Source: Yinghuangia soli (GTDB lineage: Bacteria > Actinomycetota > Actinomycetes > Streptomycetales > Streptomycetaceae). From it: DNA of 64,000 nucleotides. A model generated the notes under the pieces. It saw nothing but the letters and a program-made list of their open reading frames with translations, was not told the origin of the DNA and searched no databases. Each line of letters opens with the position of its first letter. The stretch's first letter is position 1. This document shows positions 33,983-43,599 of the stretch, in pieces. The position numbers were made by a program, and so were the translations under genes. The stretch spans positions 1-64,000 of the forward strand of contig NZ_JAKFHA010000009.1 of NCBI RefSeq assembly GCF_021502675.1. Direction: 5' to 3'.

Positions 33983-35547
33983 CGGCCCGCCTCCAGGAGC
34001 GTCCGCGGCCGCAGCGGCCTCCCGGGCGTCTGCCCGGTCAGCTCGCCGCCGGCCAGCACCGGTACGCCCGACACCAGCACGTCGCCGATGCCGTCCGCGA
34101 CCTGCCGGGCCGCGCCGTAGTCGGCCCGGTCCGCGACCGCATGCGGGTCGATCACCGCCAGGTCGGCGGCCATCCCGGCGCGGATCAGCCCCCGGTCGGC
34201 CAGCCCGAACCGGCGCGCCGGATGCGCGGCCAGGTGCACCGCGGCCTGCTCCCACGTCCAGTCGCCGAGCTCGACCACGTGCCGGGCCAGCAGCCGCGCG
34301 AACGCACCCCAGCCGCGCGGGTGCGGGCTGCCGCCGATGTAGATGCCGTCCGAACCGCCGATGTGCGCGGGGTGCCGCAGCAGCGCCCGCACCGACTCGT
34401 CCGAGTTCGTCGGCGGCTGGTCGAAGACCGCGCCGGCCTGCAGGTTCGTGGCGATCAGCAGCTCCGCGCAGAACGCCGCCGGGCTCGCACCCGCGGTCTT
34501 GGCGGCGTCCACCAGGCGCATCCCCTCGGCCCAGCCGAAGTCCGCGGACGGCACGTGCGCCAGGGTGATGCGCGGCCACAGCTCCGGATCGGTCTCCGCG
34601 GCCAGCCGGGCCCGCACCTTCGCATCGGTCAGCGCGTCCCGCGTGCGGTCCAGGTCCGGGTCGTCCAGGTCGCGCGGCAGCGCCACCATCGCCAGGATGC
34701 TGCAGCCGCGCAGGTAGGGGTACGCGTCGAAGGTCAGGTCGACGCCCGAGGCGCGGGCGTCGTCGACCATGCCGATCAGCTCGGCGGCCGGCCCGTGGTA
34801 GTGCGAGACGTGCGTGGCGACGCCGGATGCCCGGGCCACCGCAAGGAGTTCGGTCATCGCGCCGCCCGCGGCCGCCTCGTACCCGCGCATGTGCGAGACG
34901 TGCGGCAGGCCGCGGCGGGCGGCGGCCTTGGTGAGGGCGGCGAGCTCCGCGGTGTCCGCGTACCGGCCCGGGATGTACTCCAGGCCGGTCGAGATCCCGC
35001 AGGCCCCCTCGTCCAGGGCCTGCTCGACCATGCGCGTCATCTCGGCGAGGTCGGCGGGGTCCGCGGCGCGCGCGGTCGGGCCCATCACGCTGTGCCGCAC
35101 CGTCCCGTGCGGGACCAGGTACGCGGTGTTGAGCGCGGTCGTCCCGGTGTAGGTGGCCAGCAGCTCGGCGACCGTGACCGGGCCGTCGCCCAGCCCCGGG
35201 TGGGTGCCGTTGATCGCCGCGAAGTAGCGGGTGCTGAAGGTGAGCGCCGCGGCGGTGGCGGGGGCGTACGACAGGCCGTCCTGGCCGAGCACGAAGGTGG
35301 TCACGCCCTGGCGCAGAGCGGCCAGCTGGACCGCGGGGTCCAGGACCAGCGCGTCGCCGTGCACATGCGCGTCCACGAAGCCGGGGGAGACGTAGCGGCC
35401 GGTCGCGTCGATCTCGCGCGCGGCGCTTGCGCCGGCCAGCGCGCCGACCGCGGCGATCCGGCCGTGGTCGACCGCGACGTCGGCACGGAACGCGGGCGCA
35501 CCGGTGCCGTCGAGCACCCAGCCGCCGCGCAGCAGCACGTCGTACAC
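33979..35547 (-). CDS. D-aminoacylase (N-acyl-D-amino-acid deacylase)
   Basis: A 522-residue amidohydrolase. Metal site DAHVHGDAL (HxH) at residue about 62, LEYIPGRYADTAELAALTKAAARRGLPHVSHMRG, HVSHYHG, ADFGWAEGMRLVDAAK and the Asp of HIGGSDGIYIGGSPHPRGWGAF match D-aminoacylases and dihydroorotase-like members. It would cleave N-acyl-D-amino acids. Start: GTG 35547 with GGAGG six bases upstream, preferred to ATG 35553 which overlaps that site. First gene of the leftward unit; the dre operator at 35678 lies 131 bases upstream. Confidence 0.92.
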   Translation of the reverse strand: MYDVLLRGGWVLDGTGAPAFRADVAVDHGRIAAVGALAGASAAREIDATGRYVSPGFVDAHVHGDALVLDPAVQLAALRQGVTTFVLGQDGLSYAPATAAALTFSTRYFAAINGTHPGLGDGPVTVAELLATYTGTTALNTAYLVPHGTVRHSVMGPTARAADPADLAEMTRMVEQALDEGACGISTGLEYIPGRYADTAELAALTKAAARRGLPHVSHMRGYEAAAGGAMTELLAVARASGVATHVSHYHGPAAELIGMVDDARASGVDLTFDAYPYLRGCSILAMVALPRDLDDPDLDRTRDALTDAKVRARLAAETDPELWPRITLAHVPSADFGWAEGMRLVDAAKTAGASPAAFCAELLIATNLQAGAVFDQPPTNSDESVRALLRHPAHIGGSDGIYIGGSPHPRGWGAFARLLARHVVELGDWTWEQAAVHLAAHPARRFGLADRGLIRAGMAADLAVIDPHAVADRADYGAARQVADGIGDVLVSGVPVLAGGELTGQTPGRPLRPRTLLEAGR

Positions 35548-35677
35548 GCACATCCTCCGAGGTCTCCGAGAAGTTTCCGAGGGACAGCCGAGAAAGGCCC
35601 GAGTGACGGCCCGTGCGACGGCCCGTGATGGCCCGTGTGATGGCCGAGTTGCCGCCGAGTCATCGCCGAGCCGACCG

Positions 35678-35692
35678 ACTGGTCTGGACCAT
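35678..35692. promoter_or_regulatory. DasR (dre) operator
   Basis: ACTGGTCTGGACCAT contains TGGTCTGGACCA, one mismatch from the DasR-type consensus TGGTCTAGACCA, in the 358-base gap between divergent D-aminoacylase and DasA-like genes (35548-35905). A TTGTCG-N18-TAACGT promoter candidate for the transporter lies at 35797-35826, and GTTTTGCATTGCACAAC (35765-35781) is an imperfect palindrome suited to IclR. Repeats of GGCCCGTG and CGAG occur at 35600-35670, with CGGCTTCAGCCC doubled near 35855. Confidence 0.7.
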
Positions 35693-35905
35693 GGTGCCGC
35701 ACCGGGGCGATGACCAGGGACGTTACGGCCAAGAAAGTGCCCGGTGCCAGTTTCGCAGCATCGTGTTTTGCATTGCACAACGTTCCCCGAACGGTCTTGT
35801 CGCCGCTTTCGGACCTTCCATAACGTCCCGCAGCACCCGGCACCGGACTGCCCCCGGCTTCAGCCCGGCTTCAGCCCCGGCCACACGGCCACAGGAGGAA
35901 CCCTC

Positions 35906-37207
35906 GTGAAGATCCGCAGACTGACCGTCCTCGCCCTCTCGGGCGCGGTACTGGCCGCCGCCTCGGCGTGCGCGCCCGGCACGGCGTCGAAGTCCGAGTC
36001 CAAGGACACGCAGACCGGCACGGTCAAGGTCTGGCTGTACGACGAAGCCAACCGCGCGCCCAAGGAGAAGGTCGTCGCGGACGCCATCGCCGAGTTCACC
36101 GCGAACAAGCCGAAGGTCAAGGTCGAGGTCTCCTACATCCCCACCGACGCGGGACCGCGCGCGGAGAAGATGAAGGGCGCCTTCAACGACCCGAACAGCG
36201 CCCCCGACGTCGTCGAATTCGGCAACACCGACCTCTTCGGCTACGTCGCGGCCGGCGGCCTGGCGGACATCACCAAGGACCTCGAGGGCTGGACGGAAGC
36301 CGGGGGCATCCCGAAGGACCTCAAGGACACCACCATGGTCAAGGGCGCCCAGTACGGCGTGCCGTGGTGGATCGGCCTGCGCTCGCTCTACTACCGCACC
36401 GACGTCTTCACCGAGCTGGGCCTCAAGGCGCCGACCACCTACGACGAGCTGGTCGCGGCCGCCAAGCAGGTCCGGGCCGCCAAGCCCGACATGTTCGGCA
36501 TCGCGGTCGGCGGCAAGTACACCTTCGGTGCGCTGCCCTTCGTGTGGTCCGCGGGCGGCGACCTGGCCACCGAGCAGAACGGCGCCTACCAGGCCGCCAT
36601 CGACTCGCCGCAGTCGCAGGCCGGCGTCAAGGCGTACACCGACCTGTTCACCAAGGAGATATGCCCGGCCGAGCAGTGCGCGGACCTGACCGGCGGCAAG
36701 ACCGTCGAGGCGTTCGCGGCCGGCAAGGCCGGCATGGCGATCCTGCCGAACTCCTCGCGCAGCGCGGTCGAGGCGGGCGCCGCCAAGGGCAAGTACGCGG
36801 TCGTCCCGCTGCCCGGCAAGACCGCCGGCTCGATCGCCCCGGCCTTCTCCGGCGGCAACGACCTCGGCGTCATGAAGTCCTCGCAGCACCGCACGCTCGC
36901 CGTCGAGTTCATGACCCTGCTGGCGAGCAGCAAGTACCAGGTCGCCATGTTCGACGCGATGGGCAACCTGCCGACGCACGCCGCCGCGCGCGAGCAGGTC
37001 GTCGCCAAGGACCCGTTCCTCAAGCCGTTCATGGACACCCTGAACGCGGGCACCAAGTTCGTCCCCAAGGACGCCGCCTGGGCCAAGATCGACGCGCAGA
37101 CCGTGGTCCCGACCATGCTGCAGAAGGTCATCACCGGCAAGGCCGACGTGGCCGGCGCCACCAAGGACGCGGCGTCCGCGATGAACGACGCCTTCGGCGG
37201 GAAGTAG
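35906..37207 (+). CDS. Sugar ABC substrate-binding lipoprotein, DasA-like
   Basis: A 433-residue lipoprotein: signal LTVLALSGAVLAAASAC with lipid Cys22, then a periplasmic-binding fold (VKVWLYDEANRAPKEKVVADAIAEF, PDVVEFGNTDLFGYVAAGGLADITKDL, YGVPWWIGLRSLYYRTDVFTELGL). I recognise it as close to DasA/NgcE-type chitobiose or GlcNAc binders; the family is wide, so substrate is inferred from the GH20 gene and the dre site. Start GTG 35906 after AGGAGGA. First of a four-gene unit. Confidence 0.93.
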   Translation: MKIRRLTVLALSGAVLAAASACAPGTASKSESKDTQTGTVKVWLYDEANRAPKEKVVADAIAEFTANKPKVKVEVSYIPTDAGPRAEKMKGAFNDPNSAPDVVEFGNTDLFGYVAAGGLADITKDLEGWTEAGGIPKDLKDTTMVKGAQYGVPWWIGLRSLYYRTDVFTELGLKAPTTYDELVAAAKQVRAAKPDMFGIAVGGKYTFGALPFVWSAGGDLATEQNGAYQAAIDSPQSQAGVKAYTDLFTKEICPAEQCADLTGGKTVEAFAAGKAGMAILPNSSRSAVEAGAAKGKYAVVPLPGKTAGSIAPAFSGGNDLGVMKSSQHRTLAVEFMTLLASSKYQVAMFDAMGNLPTHAAAREQVVAKDPFLKPFMDTLNAGTKFVPKDAAWAKIDAQTVVPTMLQKVITGKADVAGATKDAASAMNDAFGGK

Positions 37208-37218
37208 CGGACCGCACT

Positions 37219-38294
37219 GTGCCCGCCACCACCTCGAGCCCCGCGCGGGCGGACCGGGACGACACCCCCGACCCCCCCCGCGGCGCGGCCGCCACCCCCC
37301 CCCCCACCGGGCCCCCCCCCCCCCCCCCCCCCCCGGGGGGGGGCCCGGGCCCCCCCCCCCCCCCCCCCCCCGCGGCGCGGCCGCCTCCGCCACCGCCTCC
37401 GGGCCCGCGCGCCGCCGCAAACGGCGCCTCCCCGTACCGCTCATCCTGCTGCTGCCGACCGCGGTCATCCTGATCCCGCTGTTCGGCTACCCGCTCTACC
37501 AGCTCGGCCTGCTCTCCTTCATGGAGTTCGGCCAAGAGCAGGCCTCCGGCGGCGTGCCCGCCCGCTTCATCGGATTCGACAACTACACGAAGCTGTTCGG
37601 CGACGAGCAGTTCCGCGACGTGCTGCTCCAGACCGTCCTGTTCGCGGCCGGCTGCGTGGTCGGCACGCTGGTCGTCGGGGCCGGTCTGGCCGTCCTGCTG
37701 ACCCGGGTCGGCAAGTGGCCGCGGCTCATCCTGATGTTCGCCGCGCTCGGCGCCTGGGCCGCGCCCGCGATGACCGGCGCCACGGTGTGGATGTTCCTCT
37801 TCGACACCAACCTCGGCCTGGTCAACGAAGTGCTCGGCATGGACGGGCACAACTGGATGTACGACAAGTGGCCCGCGTTCGCGCTGGTCGGCGCGGTCGT
37901 GGTCTGGCACTCGTTCCCGTTCGTCATGATCACGCTGTACGCCGGGATCCAGGCCATCCCCGGCTCGGTCCTGGAGGCCGCGCGCCTCGACGGGGCGAGC
38001 ACCTGGCAGACGTTCCGCCTGGTCATGCTCCCGATGCTGCGGCCGATCCTGACCATCGTGGTCATCCAGTCGGTCATCTGGGACTTCAAGGTCTTCACCC
38101 AGATCTACGTGATGACCCAGGGCGGCGGCATCGCGGGCCAGAACCTGACCCTCAACGTCTACGCCTACCAGCAGGCCTTCGCCGCCGACGACTACAGCCT
38201 CGGCGCCGCCATCGGCGTCGTCATGACGCTGATCCTGCTCGTGGTCACGGCCTTCTACATCCGCGCGCTGCGCCGCTCCGGGGAGGAACTTTGA
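37219..38294 (+). CDS. ABC sugar permease, frame broken by C-run insert
   Basis: First permease of the DasABC-like importer. The reading frame from GTG 37219 (gene starts VPATTSSPARADRDD) is interrupted: CGCGGCGCGGCCGCC occurs at 37279-37293 and again at 37371-37385, 92 bases apart, with C/G runs between. Removing 92 bases restores one 327-residue frame through RRRKRRLPVPLILLLPTAVI, MTGATVWMFLFDTNLGLVN and the EAA loop EAARLDGASTWQTFRLVMLPML, six membrane segments in all. As written, only the part from about 37386 is in frame with the stop. Stop TGA overlaps the next start (TTGA). Confidence 0.9.
37264..37371. other. Low-complexity C/G-run insert (suspected artefact)
   Basis: Runs of 8-25 C and a G9 run lie between two copies of a 15-base GC repeat; removal of the 92-base repeat unit restores the permease frame. 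This strongly supports an assembly or base-calling artefact, not a real mutation. Confidence 0.75.
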
Positions 38295-39187
38295 GTACGG
38301 CAAGCACCCCGGCCCGGGGCCGCAGCGGCCGTCGTGGCCGCGGCGACCGCAGGGCCGGCCGCCGGATCGCCAACGCCGTGGCCATCGCCGCGGCCGTCGT
38401 CGCCGCGTTCCCGCTCTACTGGATGGTCCTGTCGGCCCTCAAGCCGGACGGCGAACTCAACTCGGCGAACCCCCGCCCGTGGACCTGGGCGCCGACCCTG
38501 GACAACTTCCGGGACGCTCTCGGGGTCAGCGGCTTCGGCCGCTACTTCCTCAACAGCCTGCTGGTCGCGAGCGTCGTCGTGGTGCTCTCCGCGGGCGTGG
38601 CGTTCCTGGCCGCGGTCGCGCTCACCCGGTTCAATTTCAAGTTCCGCACCACCATCCTGGTGATGTTCCTGGTCGCCCAGATGGTCCCGGTCGAGGCCCT
38701 GACCATCCCGCTGTTCTTCCTGGTCCGCGACATGGGCGAGGTCGCCCCGCAGGTCGGCCTCAGCACGCTCGGCTCGCTGATGCTCGTGCACCTGGCGTTC
38801 TCGCTGCCGTTCGCGATCTGGATGCTGCGCGGCTTCGTGCGCGCGGTGCCCGACTCGCTGGAGGAAGCCGCGCGGCTGGACGGCGCCAGCCGGTTCACCA
38901 TCCTGTGGCGCATCCTGTTCCCGCTGGTCGCCCCGGGTCTGGCGGCGGTCAGCGTGTTCTCCTTCATCACCGCGTGGAACGACTTCGTCTTCGCCAAGAC
39001 GTTCATCATCGGCAACCCGGACAACCAGACGCTGCCGTCCGCCCTGGTGGTGTTCTTCAAGCCGGACGAGAACGACTGGGGCGGCATCATGGCCGCGTCC
39101 ACGCTCATGACCATCCCGGTGCTCGTCTTCTTCGTGCTCGTGCAGCGCCACCTGGTTTCCGGACTCGGCGGCGCGGTGAAGGACTGA
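38291..39187 (+). CDS. ABC sugar permease
   Basis: A 298-residue second permease, DasC-like. N-terminal Arg-rich tail, then segments VAIAAAVVAAFPLYWMVLSA, LLVASVVVVLSAGVAFLAAVAL and others (about six), ITSAWN-type motif ITAWNDFVFAKTF, and the EAA loop EEAARLDGASRFTILWRILFPL. TTG 38291 is the start, with GGGAGGAAC upstream and a TTGA overlap. Partner of the previous permease. Confidence 0.93.
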   Translation: MSTASTPARGRSGRRGRGDRRAGRRIANAVAIAAAVVAAFPLYWMVLSALKPDGELNSANPRPWTWAPTLDNFRDALGVSGFGRYFLNSLLVASVVVVLSAGVAFLAAVALTRFNFKFRTTILVMFLVAQMVPVEALTIPLFFLVRDMGEVAPQVGLSTLGSLMLVHLAFSLPFAIWMLRGFVRAVPDSLEEAARLDGASRFTILWRILFPLVAPGLAAVSVFSFITAWNDFVFAKTFIIGNPDNQTLPSALVVFFKPDENDWGGIMAASTLMTIPVLVFFVLVQRHLVSGLGGAVKD

Positions 39188-39191
39188 TCTC

Positions 39192-40976
39192 GTGACTGCT
39201 CCCGTGGCCGCCCGGGCCTCCTCCGCTTCCGACGCCGCCGACGCTGCTGACGCCGCCGACGCTGCTGACGCCGCCGAACGCCGCCTGCCGGTACCCCTGC
39301 CCGCTGTGCTGCAGTGGGGCGACGGGGCGTTCCTGCTGCTCCCGGAAACGGCATTGGACGCTCCGACCGAACTCGCGGGCGAGGCCGCATGGCTGCGGGC
39401 CGCCCTCGGACCGGCCACGGGGGCGTGGCTGCCGGACGCCTCAGGGGCGGACACCGCTGCCGGGCCGGACACCGGTGTCGGGCCGGACACCTCCACCGCG
39501 GCACCCCCGCCCGCCCCCCGCATCACCCTCCGGCTCGACTCCGCGCTCGGGGCGGAGTCGTACCGGCTCGACGCCGACCCGTCCGGGATCCGCATCGAGG
39601 GCGGCGACCCGGCCGGCGTCTTCCACGGACTCCAGACACTCCGGCAGCTCCTCCCACCCGCCGCGCTGCGCCGCGCAGACACCGGGGCCGAGCCCTGGGC
39701 GGTGCCCGCGGTCCGCATCGAGGACCGGCCCCGGCACCGTTGGCGCGGCGTACTCCTCGACGTGGTGCGGCACTTCCTGCCCAAGGCGGACGTCCTGCGG
39801 TTCGTCGACCTGATGGCCGTGCACCACCTGAACGTCCTGCACCTGCACCTCACCGACGACCAGGGCTGGCGCTTCGAGGTGCCCGGATGGCCGCGGCTCA
39901 CCGAGGTGGGGGCGTGGCGTACCGAGAGCATGGTCGGCACCCGGCACACACCGCGGCACGACGGGCGGCCGCACGGCGGCTACTACACACGCGAGGACCT
40001 GCGCGAGATCGTCGCGTACGCCGCAGCCCGACACATCACTGTCGTCCCCGAGGTCGACGTCCCGGGCCACGCGCAGGCCGTCCTCGCCGCGTACCCCGAA
40101 CTGGCCGCGGGGGAGCCCCCGTCCGGCGTCCGCACCGGCTGGGGCATCTCGGACGCGGTGCTGTCCGCGTCCGACGAATCCCTCGCGTTCTGCCGCGACG
40201 TCATCGCCGAGATCTGCGCGATCTTCCCGTCTCGCTACTTCTGCGTCGGCGGCGACGAAGTCCCGCGCGGCCCCTGGCGCGACGACCCCGCGTCGATCGC
40301 CCGCGCCCGCTCCCTCGGCCTCCCGGACACCGACGGCCTGCAGCGCTGGTTCACCGCACGCCTCGCCGAGATGCTCGCCGCCCACGACCGCACGCTCTTC
40401 GGCTGGGACGAGATCCTGGAGGACGGCGCCCCCGCCGGCGCCCTCATCGGCGGCTGGCGCGGCGACCACGGCGCCCGCGCAGCAGCCGAGGCCGGCCACG
40501 ACGTCGTGGCCAGCCCCGACACGTCCGTCTACCTCGACTACCGCCAGGCCGAAGGCCCGGACGAGCCGCTCCCCATCGGCACCCTGATCACCGTCGAGGA
40601 CATCCACGGCTTCGACCCGGTGCCCGCAGGCCTGGAGGCCGACGCCGCCGCGCACGTCCTCGGCGGCCAGGCCGCCCTCTGGGCCGAAATGCTCGACTCC
40701 GTCCGCGCCCTCGACTACGCCGCCTTCCCGCGCCTGTGCGCGTTCGCCGAGGCCCTGTGGACCGAAGGCCCGCGCGACACCGCGGCCTTCATGTCCCGCC
40801 TCGCGACCGACCACCTCCCGCGCCTCGCCGCCCTCGGCGTCGAGTACCGCCCGTTGGCCGGTCCGCACCCCTGGCAATCCCGTCCGGATGCCCCGGGCCA
40901 CCCGCGGGCGCGCGCCGACCGCGAGGCCGAACTCGTGGAGATGACCGCGCGGTTGCGAGAGCCCCGGGAAGCCTGA
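39192..40976 (+). CDS. GH20 beta-N-acetylhexosaminidase
   Basis: A 594-residue family 20 hydrolase. Catalytic Asp355-Glu356 in FCVGGDEVPRG; WRGVLLDVVRHFLPKADVLRFVDLMAVHHLN, LHLTDDQGWRFEV, VVPEVDVPGHAQAVLAAYPEL, FGWDEILEDG, VYLDYRQ and LGGQAALWAEM are typical. No signal peptide, so it acts on imported chitobiose-like compounds in the cytosol, like DasD. The N-terminus has a (DAADAA) run from an 18-base repeat (39231-39277) and a variable linker at 80-105. GTG 39192 starts two bases after the permease stop context. Confidence 0.95.
   Translation: MTAPVAARASSASDAADAADAADAADAAERRLPVPLPAVLQWGDGAFLLLPETALDAPTELAGEAAWLRAALGPATGAWLPDASGADTAAGPDTGVGPDTSTAAPPPAPRITLRLDSALGAESYRLDADPSGIRIEGGDPAGVFHGLQTLRQLLPPAALRRADTGAEPWAVPAVRIEDRPRHRWRGVLLDVVRHFLPKADVLRFVDLMAVHHLNVLHLHLTDDQGWRFEVPGWPRLTEVGAWRTESMVGTRHTPRHDGRPHGGYYTREDLREIVAYAAARHITVVPEVDVPGHAQAVLAAYPELAAGEPPSGVRTGWGISDAVLSASDESLAFCRDVIAEICAIFPSRYFCVGGDEVPRGPWRDDPASIARARSLGLPDTDGLQRWFTARLAEMLAAHDRTLFGWDEILEDGAPAGALIGGWRGDHGARAAAEAGHDVVASPDTSVYLDYRQAEGPDEPLPIGTLITVEDIHGFDPVPAGLEADAAAHVLGGQAALWAEMLDSVRALDYAAFPRLCAFAEALWTEGPRDTAAFMSRLATDHLPRLAALGVEYRPLAGPHPWQSRPDAPGHPRARADREAELVEMTARLREPREA
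39231..39277 (+). repeat. 18-bp tandem repeat inside GH20 gene
   Basis: GACGCCGCCGACGCTGCT repeats 2.6 times and codes for the Asp-Ala-Ala run near residues 14-29. In frame, so copy changes would keep the frame. Confidence 0.85.
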
Positions 40977-41035
40977 GCACCCCTGCGACGCCGGGAACAC
41001 ATGAATACTGGGGAACGCGGGGAACGCCGGGACCC

Positions 41036-42730
41036 TCAGTAGTACTTCCGCAGCTTCGGCCACAGCGTCGACCAAGGCTCCACCGGCCCGCCGCACAAGA
41101 GCACCGCCGCGTGCTGCTCCTCGTTCGCGAGGCCGTAGCCGTTGTCGACGCGGCCGACCTGTCGGCAATCCCTGAAGTATGTGCGCTGCTCGTCGGCCTT
41201 GCTCTTCTTGACGAGCACCAGCACCGGGCCGGTCGCGTCGGCCGGCGGGCGGTTCCACGAGTAGAAGCCGACATGGCCGGAGTACGGGTACGGCAGGCCC
41301 AGACCCGGCCCGTACAGGGCGAGCGCGCTTGCCTCGCCGTAGTTGAACGCGAACAGCACAGCCTGCGGCCGTTGTTCCGGTGGGATCAGCGCCCAGCCGT
41401 CCGCCACCGTGCGGGCCAGGACCGGCCAGCCGATCTGGTCGCCCTGCTCGATGTTCACCACGTTCGGGATGTCCAGATGCTGCGGCGGCAGCAGTGGCAG
41501 AGCGAGCACCGCGTTCGCCGTGATCATCGCGGTCGCGAGTGCCAGGACGCGCTTCCCGCGCCGGCTCCGCCAGGCCCCGCACCAGGCCAGCACCGGTCCG
41601 CAGCCGGCCGCGGTCACCACGAGCAGGAGCGACAGCGCGTAGTACGCCTTGCCGCCCACGGCGAACACGACGACGCACGTCACGCCGTACGCCACCACCA
41701 CCGCGCGGGCCCAGCGCACCGCCGGATCCCGCCACAGCCGTACGAAGCCCGCAATCCAAACCGGGACCAACAACGGTGACAGGAAGAGGAGTTGCTGCGG
41801 GACGAACATCGTCCGGTTCATCGCGCCGTCGGCCTCGCTGATGCCGCGCGCGACGGTCAGCTGAGGCCACCCGTGGCTTGCCTGCCACCACACGTTCGGC
41901 AGCACGATCAGCAAGGCGATCACCGACGCACCGAGCAGCCACCACGTACGCAGCACCTCGCGCGGGCCGGCCAGCAGCACGCCGAGCAGCAGCGACCCGA
42001 CCAGCAGCACGATCAGGTCCTTGTTCTGCCCTGCCACCCCGACCGCGACCCCGAGCGCGGGCCACCAGCGCCGATCGCCGGTACGCAGCAGCCGCATCAC
42101 GATCCAGGTGACGAGCAGCCACATCGGCACGTCGAACGTCACGGTCGTCACCATGTGCCCGATCGCGAGCACCAGCCCCGCACCTGCCGTGCACACCGCT
42201 GCGAAGGTCTGCTCCCTTGCCCCGCCTCCGAGTTCGCGCGCGATGAGGGCACCGAGCACGACGATCAGCATCCCGGCAAGCGTGGCCACCACGCGCAATC
42301 CCTGCGGCGTCTCCCCGAACAGCTCGGTGGACACCCGGGCGAGGAGGGGAGTGAGCGGCGGCTGGTCGTCGTAGCCCCAGTCGAGGTGGTGACCGGCTGC
42401 GACGAAGTACAGCTCGTCGCGGTGAAAGCCGTAGCGTCCGGACAGGGCGGTGAGGATCGCGCCGAGCGTCCCGACGACGGCAAGGACGGGACGCAGGGCG
42501 AAGGGCGGGAGCGGCGCCGGCTGATCCGACGACGAGACCCGGGCACCCGGCTCCGAGCCCGACCCCGGCTCCGCCTCCGGCTTCGGGCCCGGTCCCTCCT
42601 CCACCGCCACGACCACCGACTCGCGGACACCGCCGTCATCGCCGCCATCGCCGGAGAGATCAGCGGACGCGGCTGAACCGGCTGCCTCGGTCGTTCCTCG
42701 GCCTTCCGGTACCTCTGCGCTCGATCTCAC
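41036..42730 (-). CDS. GT39-type membrane glycosyltransferase
   Basis: A 564-residue polytopic protein of the ArnT/PMT (GT39-like) family. After a 70-residue Glu/Pro/Ser cytosolic N-terminus, VLAVVGTLGAILTALSGRYGFHRDELYFVAAGHHLDWGYDDQPPLTPLLA contains the acidic (DE) and (DD) loops of this group, here cited as FHRDELYF and WGYDDQPP; about ten membrane segments follow, and an exported C-terminal domain. Uses a polyprenyl-phosphate sugar to glycosylate lipid or protein. Start GTG 42730. Convergent with the GH20 gene. Confidence 0.9.
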   Translation of the reverse strand: MRSSAEVPEGRGTTEAAGSAASADLSGDGGDDGGVRESVVVAVEEGPGPKPEAEPGSGSEPGARVSSSDQPAPLPPFALRPVLAVVGTLGAILTALSGRYGFHRDELYFVAAGHHLDWGYDDQPPLTPLLARVSTELFGETPQGLRVVATLAGMLIVVLGALIARELGGGAREQTFAAVCTAGAGLVLAIGHMVTTVTFDVPMWLLVTWIVMRLLRTGDRRWWPALGVAVGVAGQNKDLIVLLVGSLLLGVLLAGPREVLRTWWLLGASVIALLIVLPNVWWQASHGWPQLTVARGISEADGAMNRTMFVPQQLLFLSPLLVPVWIAGFVRLWRDPAVRWARAVVVAYGVTCVVVFAVGGKAYYALSLLLVVTAAGCGPVLAWCGAWRSRRGKRVLALATAMITANAVLALPLLPPQHLDIPNVVNIEQGDQIGWPVLARTVADGWALIPPEQRPQAVLFAFNYGEASALALYGPGLGLPYPYSGHVGFYSWNRPPADATGPVLVLVKKSKADEQRTYFRDCRQVGRVDNGYGLANEEQHAAVLLCGGPVEPWSTLWPKLRKYY

Positions 42731-42905
42731 GACTGCCCCCGTGTCGTCGGACGAACGATTCGGCGCTGTCCGGCCCGGCCAGACGATCAGCCGTGATCAG
42801 TGCCGACGCACATCCTGGCGCCCCGCTGCCCCGCAGCGTGCGCCGATTTCCGGCCAAGGTGACTGGCCGGTAGGGCGGATCGCGGCGCGCGGCGCAGCGC
42901 GAACC

Positions 42906-43376
42906 TCAGGCGACCGCGTAGAACCGGATCACGACCTCGGAGTCGTCGCCTCGTGCGTAGCCGACGAACACCGTGCGGGCGAGCCAGAGATGCGCCGGGG
43001 CGTCGGTACGGAAGACGGGCGACGTCCGGTAGTAGATGCCCGGCTCGGCGACCTCGAGGTCTCCGTCGTGCCGAGCCGGGCTCGCCGGGTCTTCCTCGTG
43101 GTAGTAGCCGCGGTTGGTGATGTCGATGACCGCGCCGTCGTCCGCTTCCAGCAGGTAGCGGGCGTCGAGCTGGTAGACCTCGCCGCGCTTGTCGCACCAG
43201 TCTCCGCCGCCGGGCAGGACTTTGCCGCGCAGGCGAGGACCGTCGACCGTGCCGCCGGTGATCGGCACGAACTCGGTGACTTCCCCCGCCCCGTGCCCGA
43301 TGTGGCGGGCGGCGGCGAGGAGGACCCGGACCTCGAACGCGAACTCCAGCGCAGGCTGCGTCAGGGCAGCGGACAT
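42906..43376 (-). CDS. DUF3237 protein
   Basis: A 156-residue single-domain DUF3237 protein: FEVRVLLAAARHIGHG, GGTVDGPRLRGKVLPGGGDW, ARYLLEADDGAVIDITNRGY and YYRTSPVFRTDAPAHLWLARTVFVGYAR. A beta-barrel family of unknown role. Start ATG 43376. Divergent from the next gene by 223 bases. Confidence 0.9.
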   Translation of the reverse strand: MSAALTQPALEFAFEVRVLLAAARHIGHGAGEVTEFVPITGGTVDGPRLRGKVLPGGGDWCDKRGEVYQLDARYLLEADDGAVIDITNRGYYHEEDPASPARHDGDLEVAEPGIYYRTSPVFRTDAPAHLWLARTVFVGYARGDDSEVVIRFYAVA

Positions 43377-43599
43377 CGGTGACTCCTCGGGTGATCCGGC
43401 CAGGCCCGCGGCGGACTCACCGAGGCGACCCTGGGACGGTACGAGTCGGAGGCCTCCCGAGTCAACGCCGTTGACAGCTCCGTTCGCGCAGCTTTACTGA
43501 GCGTGGACCGCGCAGGTGGCTGGGCCGGACGAGGGGTGCGCCTGCGATCCAGGGCGTGTTTGCGGCAGGGAGCAGCGTCGGCGTGACCAAGGTCGATGA

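Noticed and set aside
35968-37473. Pro-rich plus-strand frame across the DasA gene and C-runs
   Set aside because: It is the frame shifted from the binding protein gene; the Pro run is from the C-run artefact.
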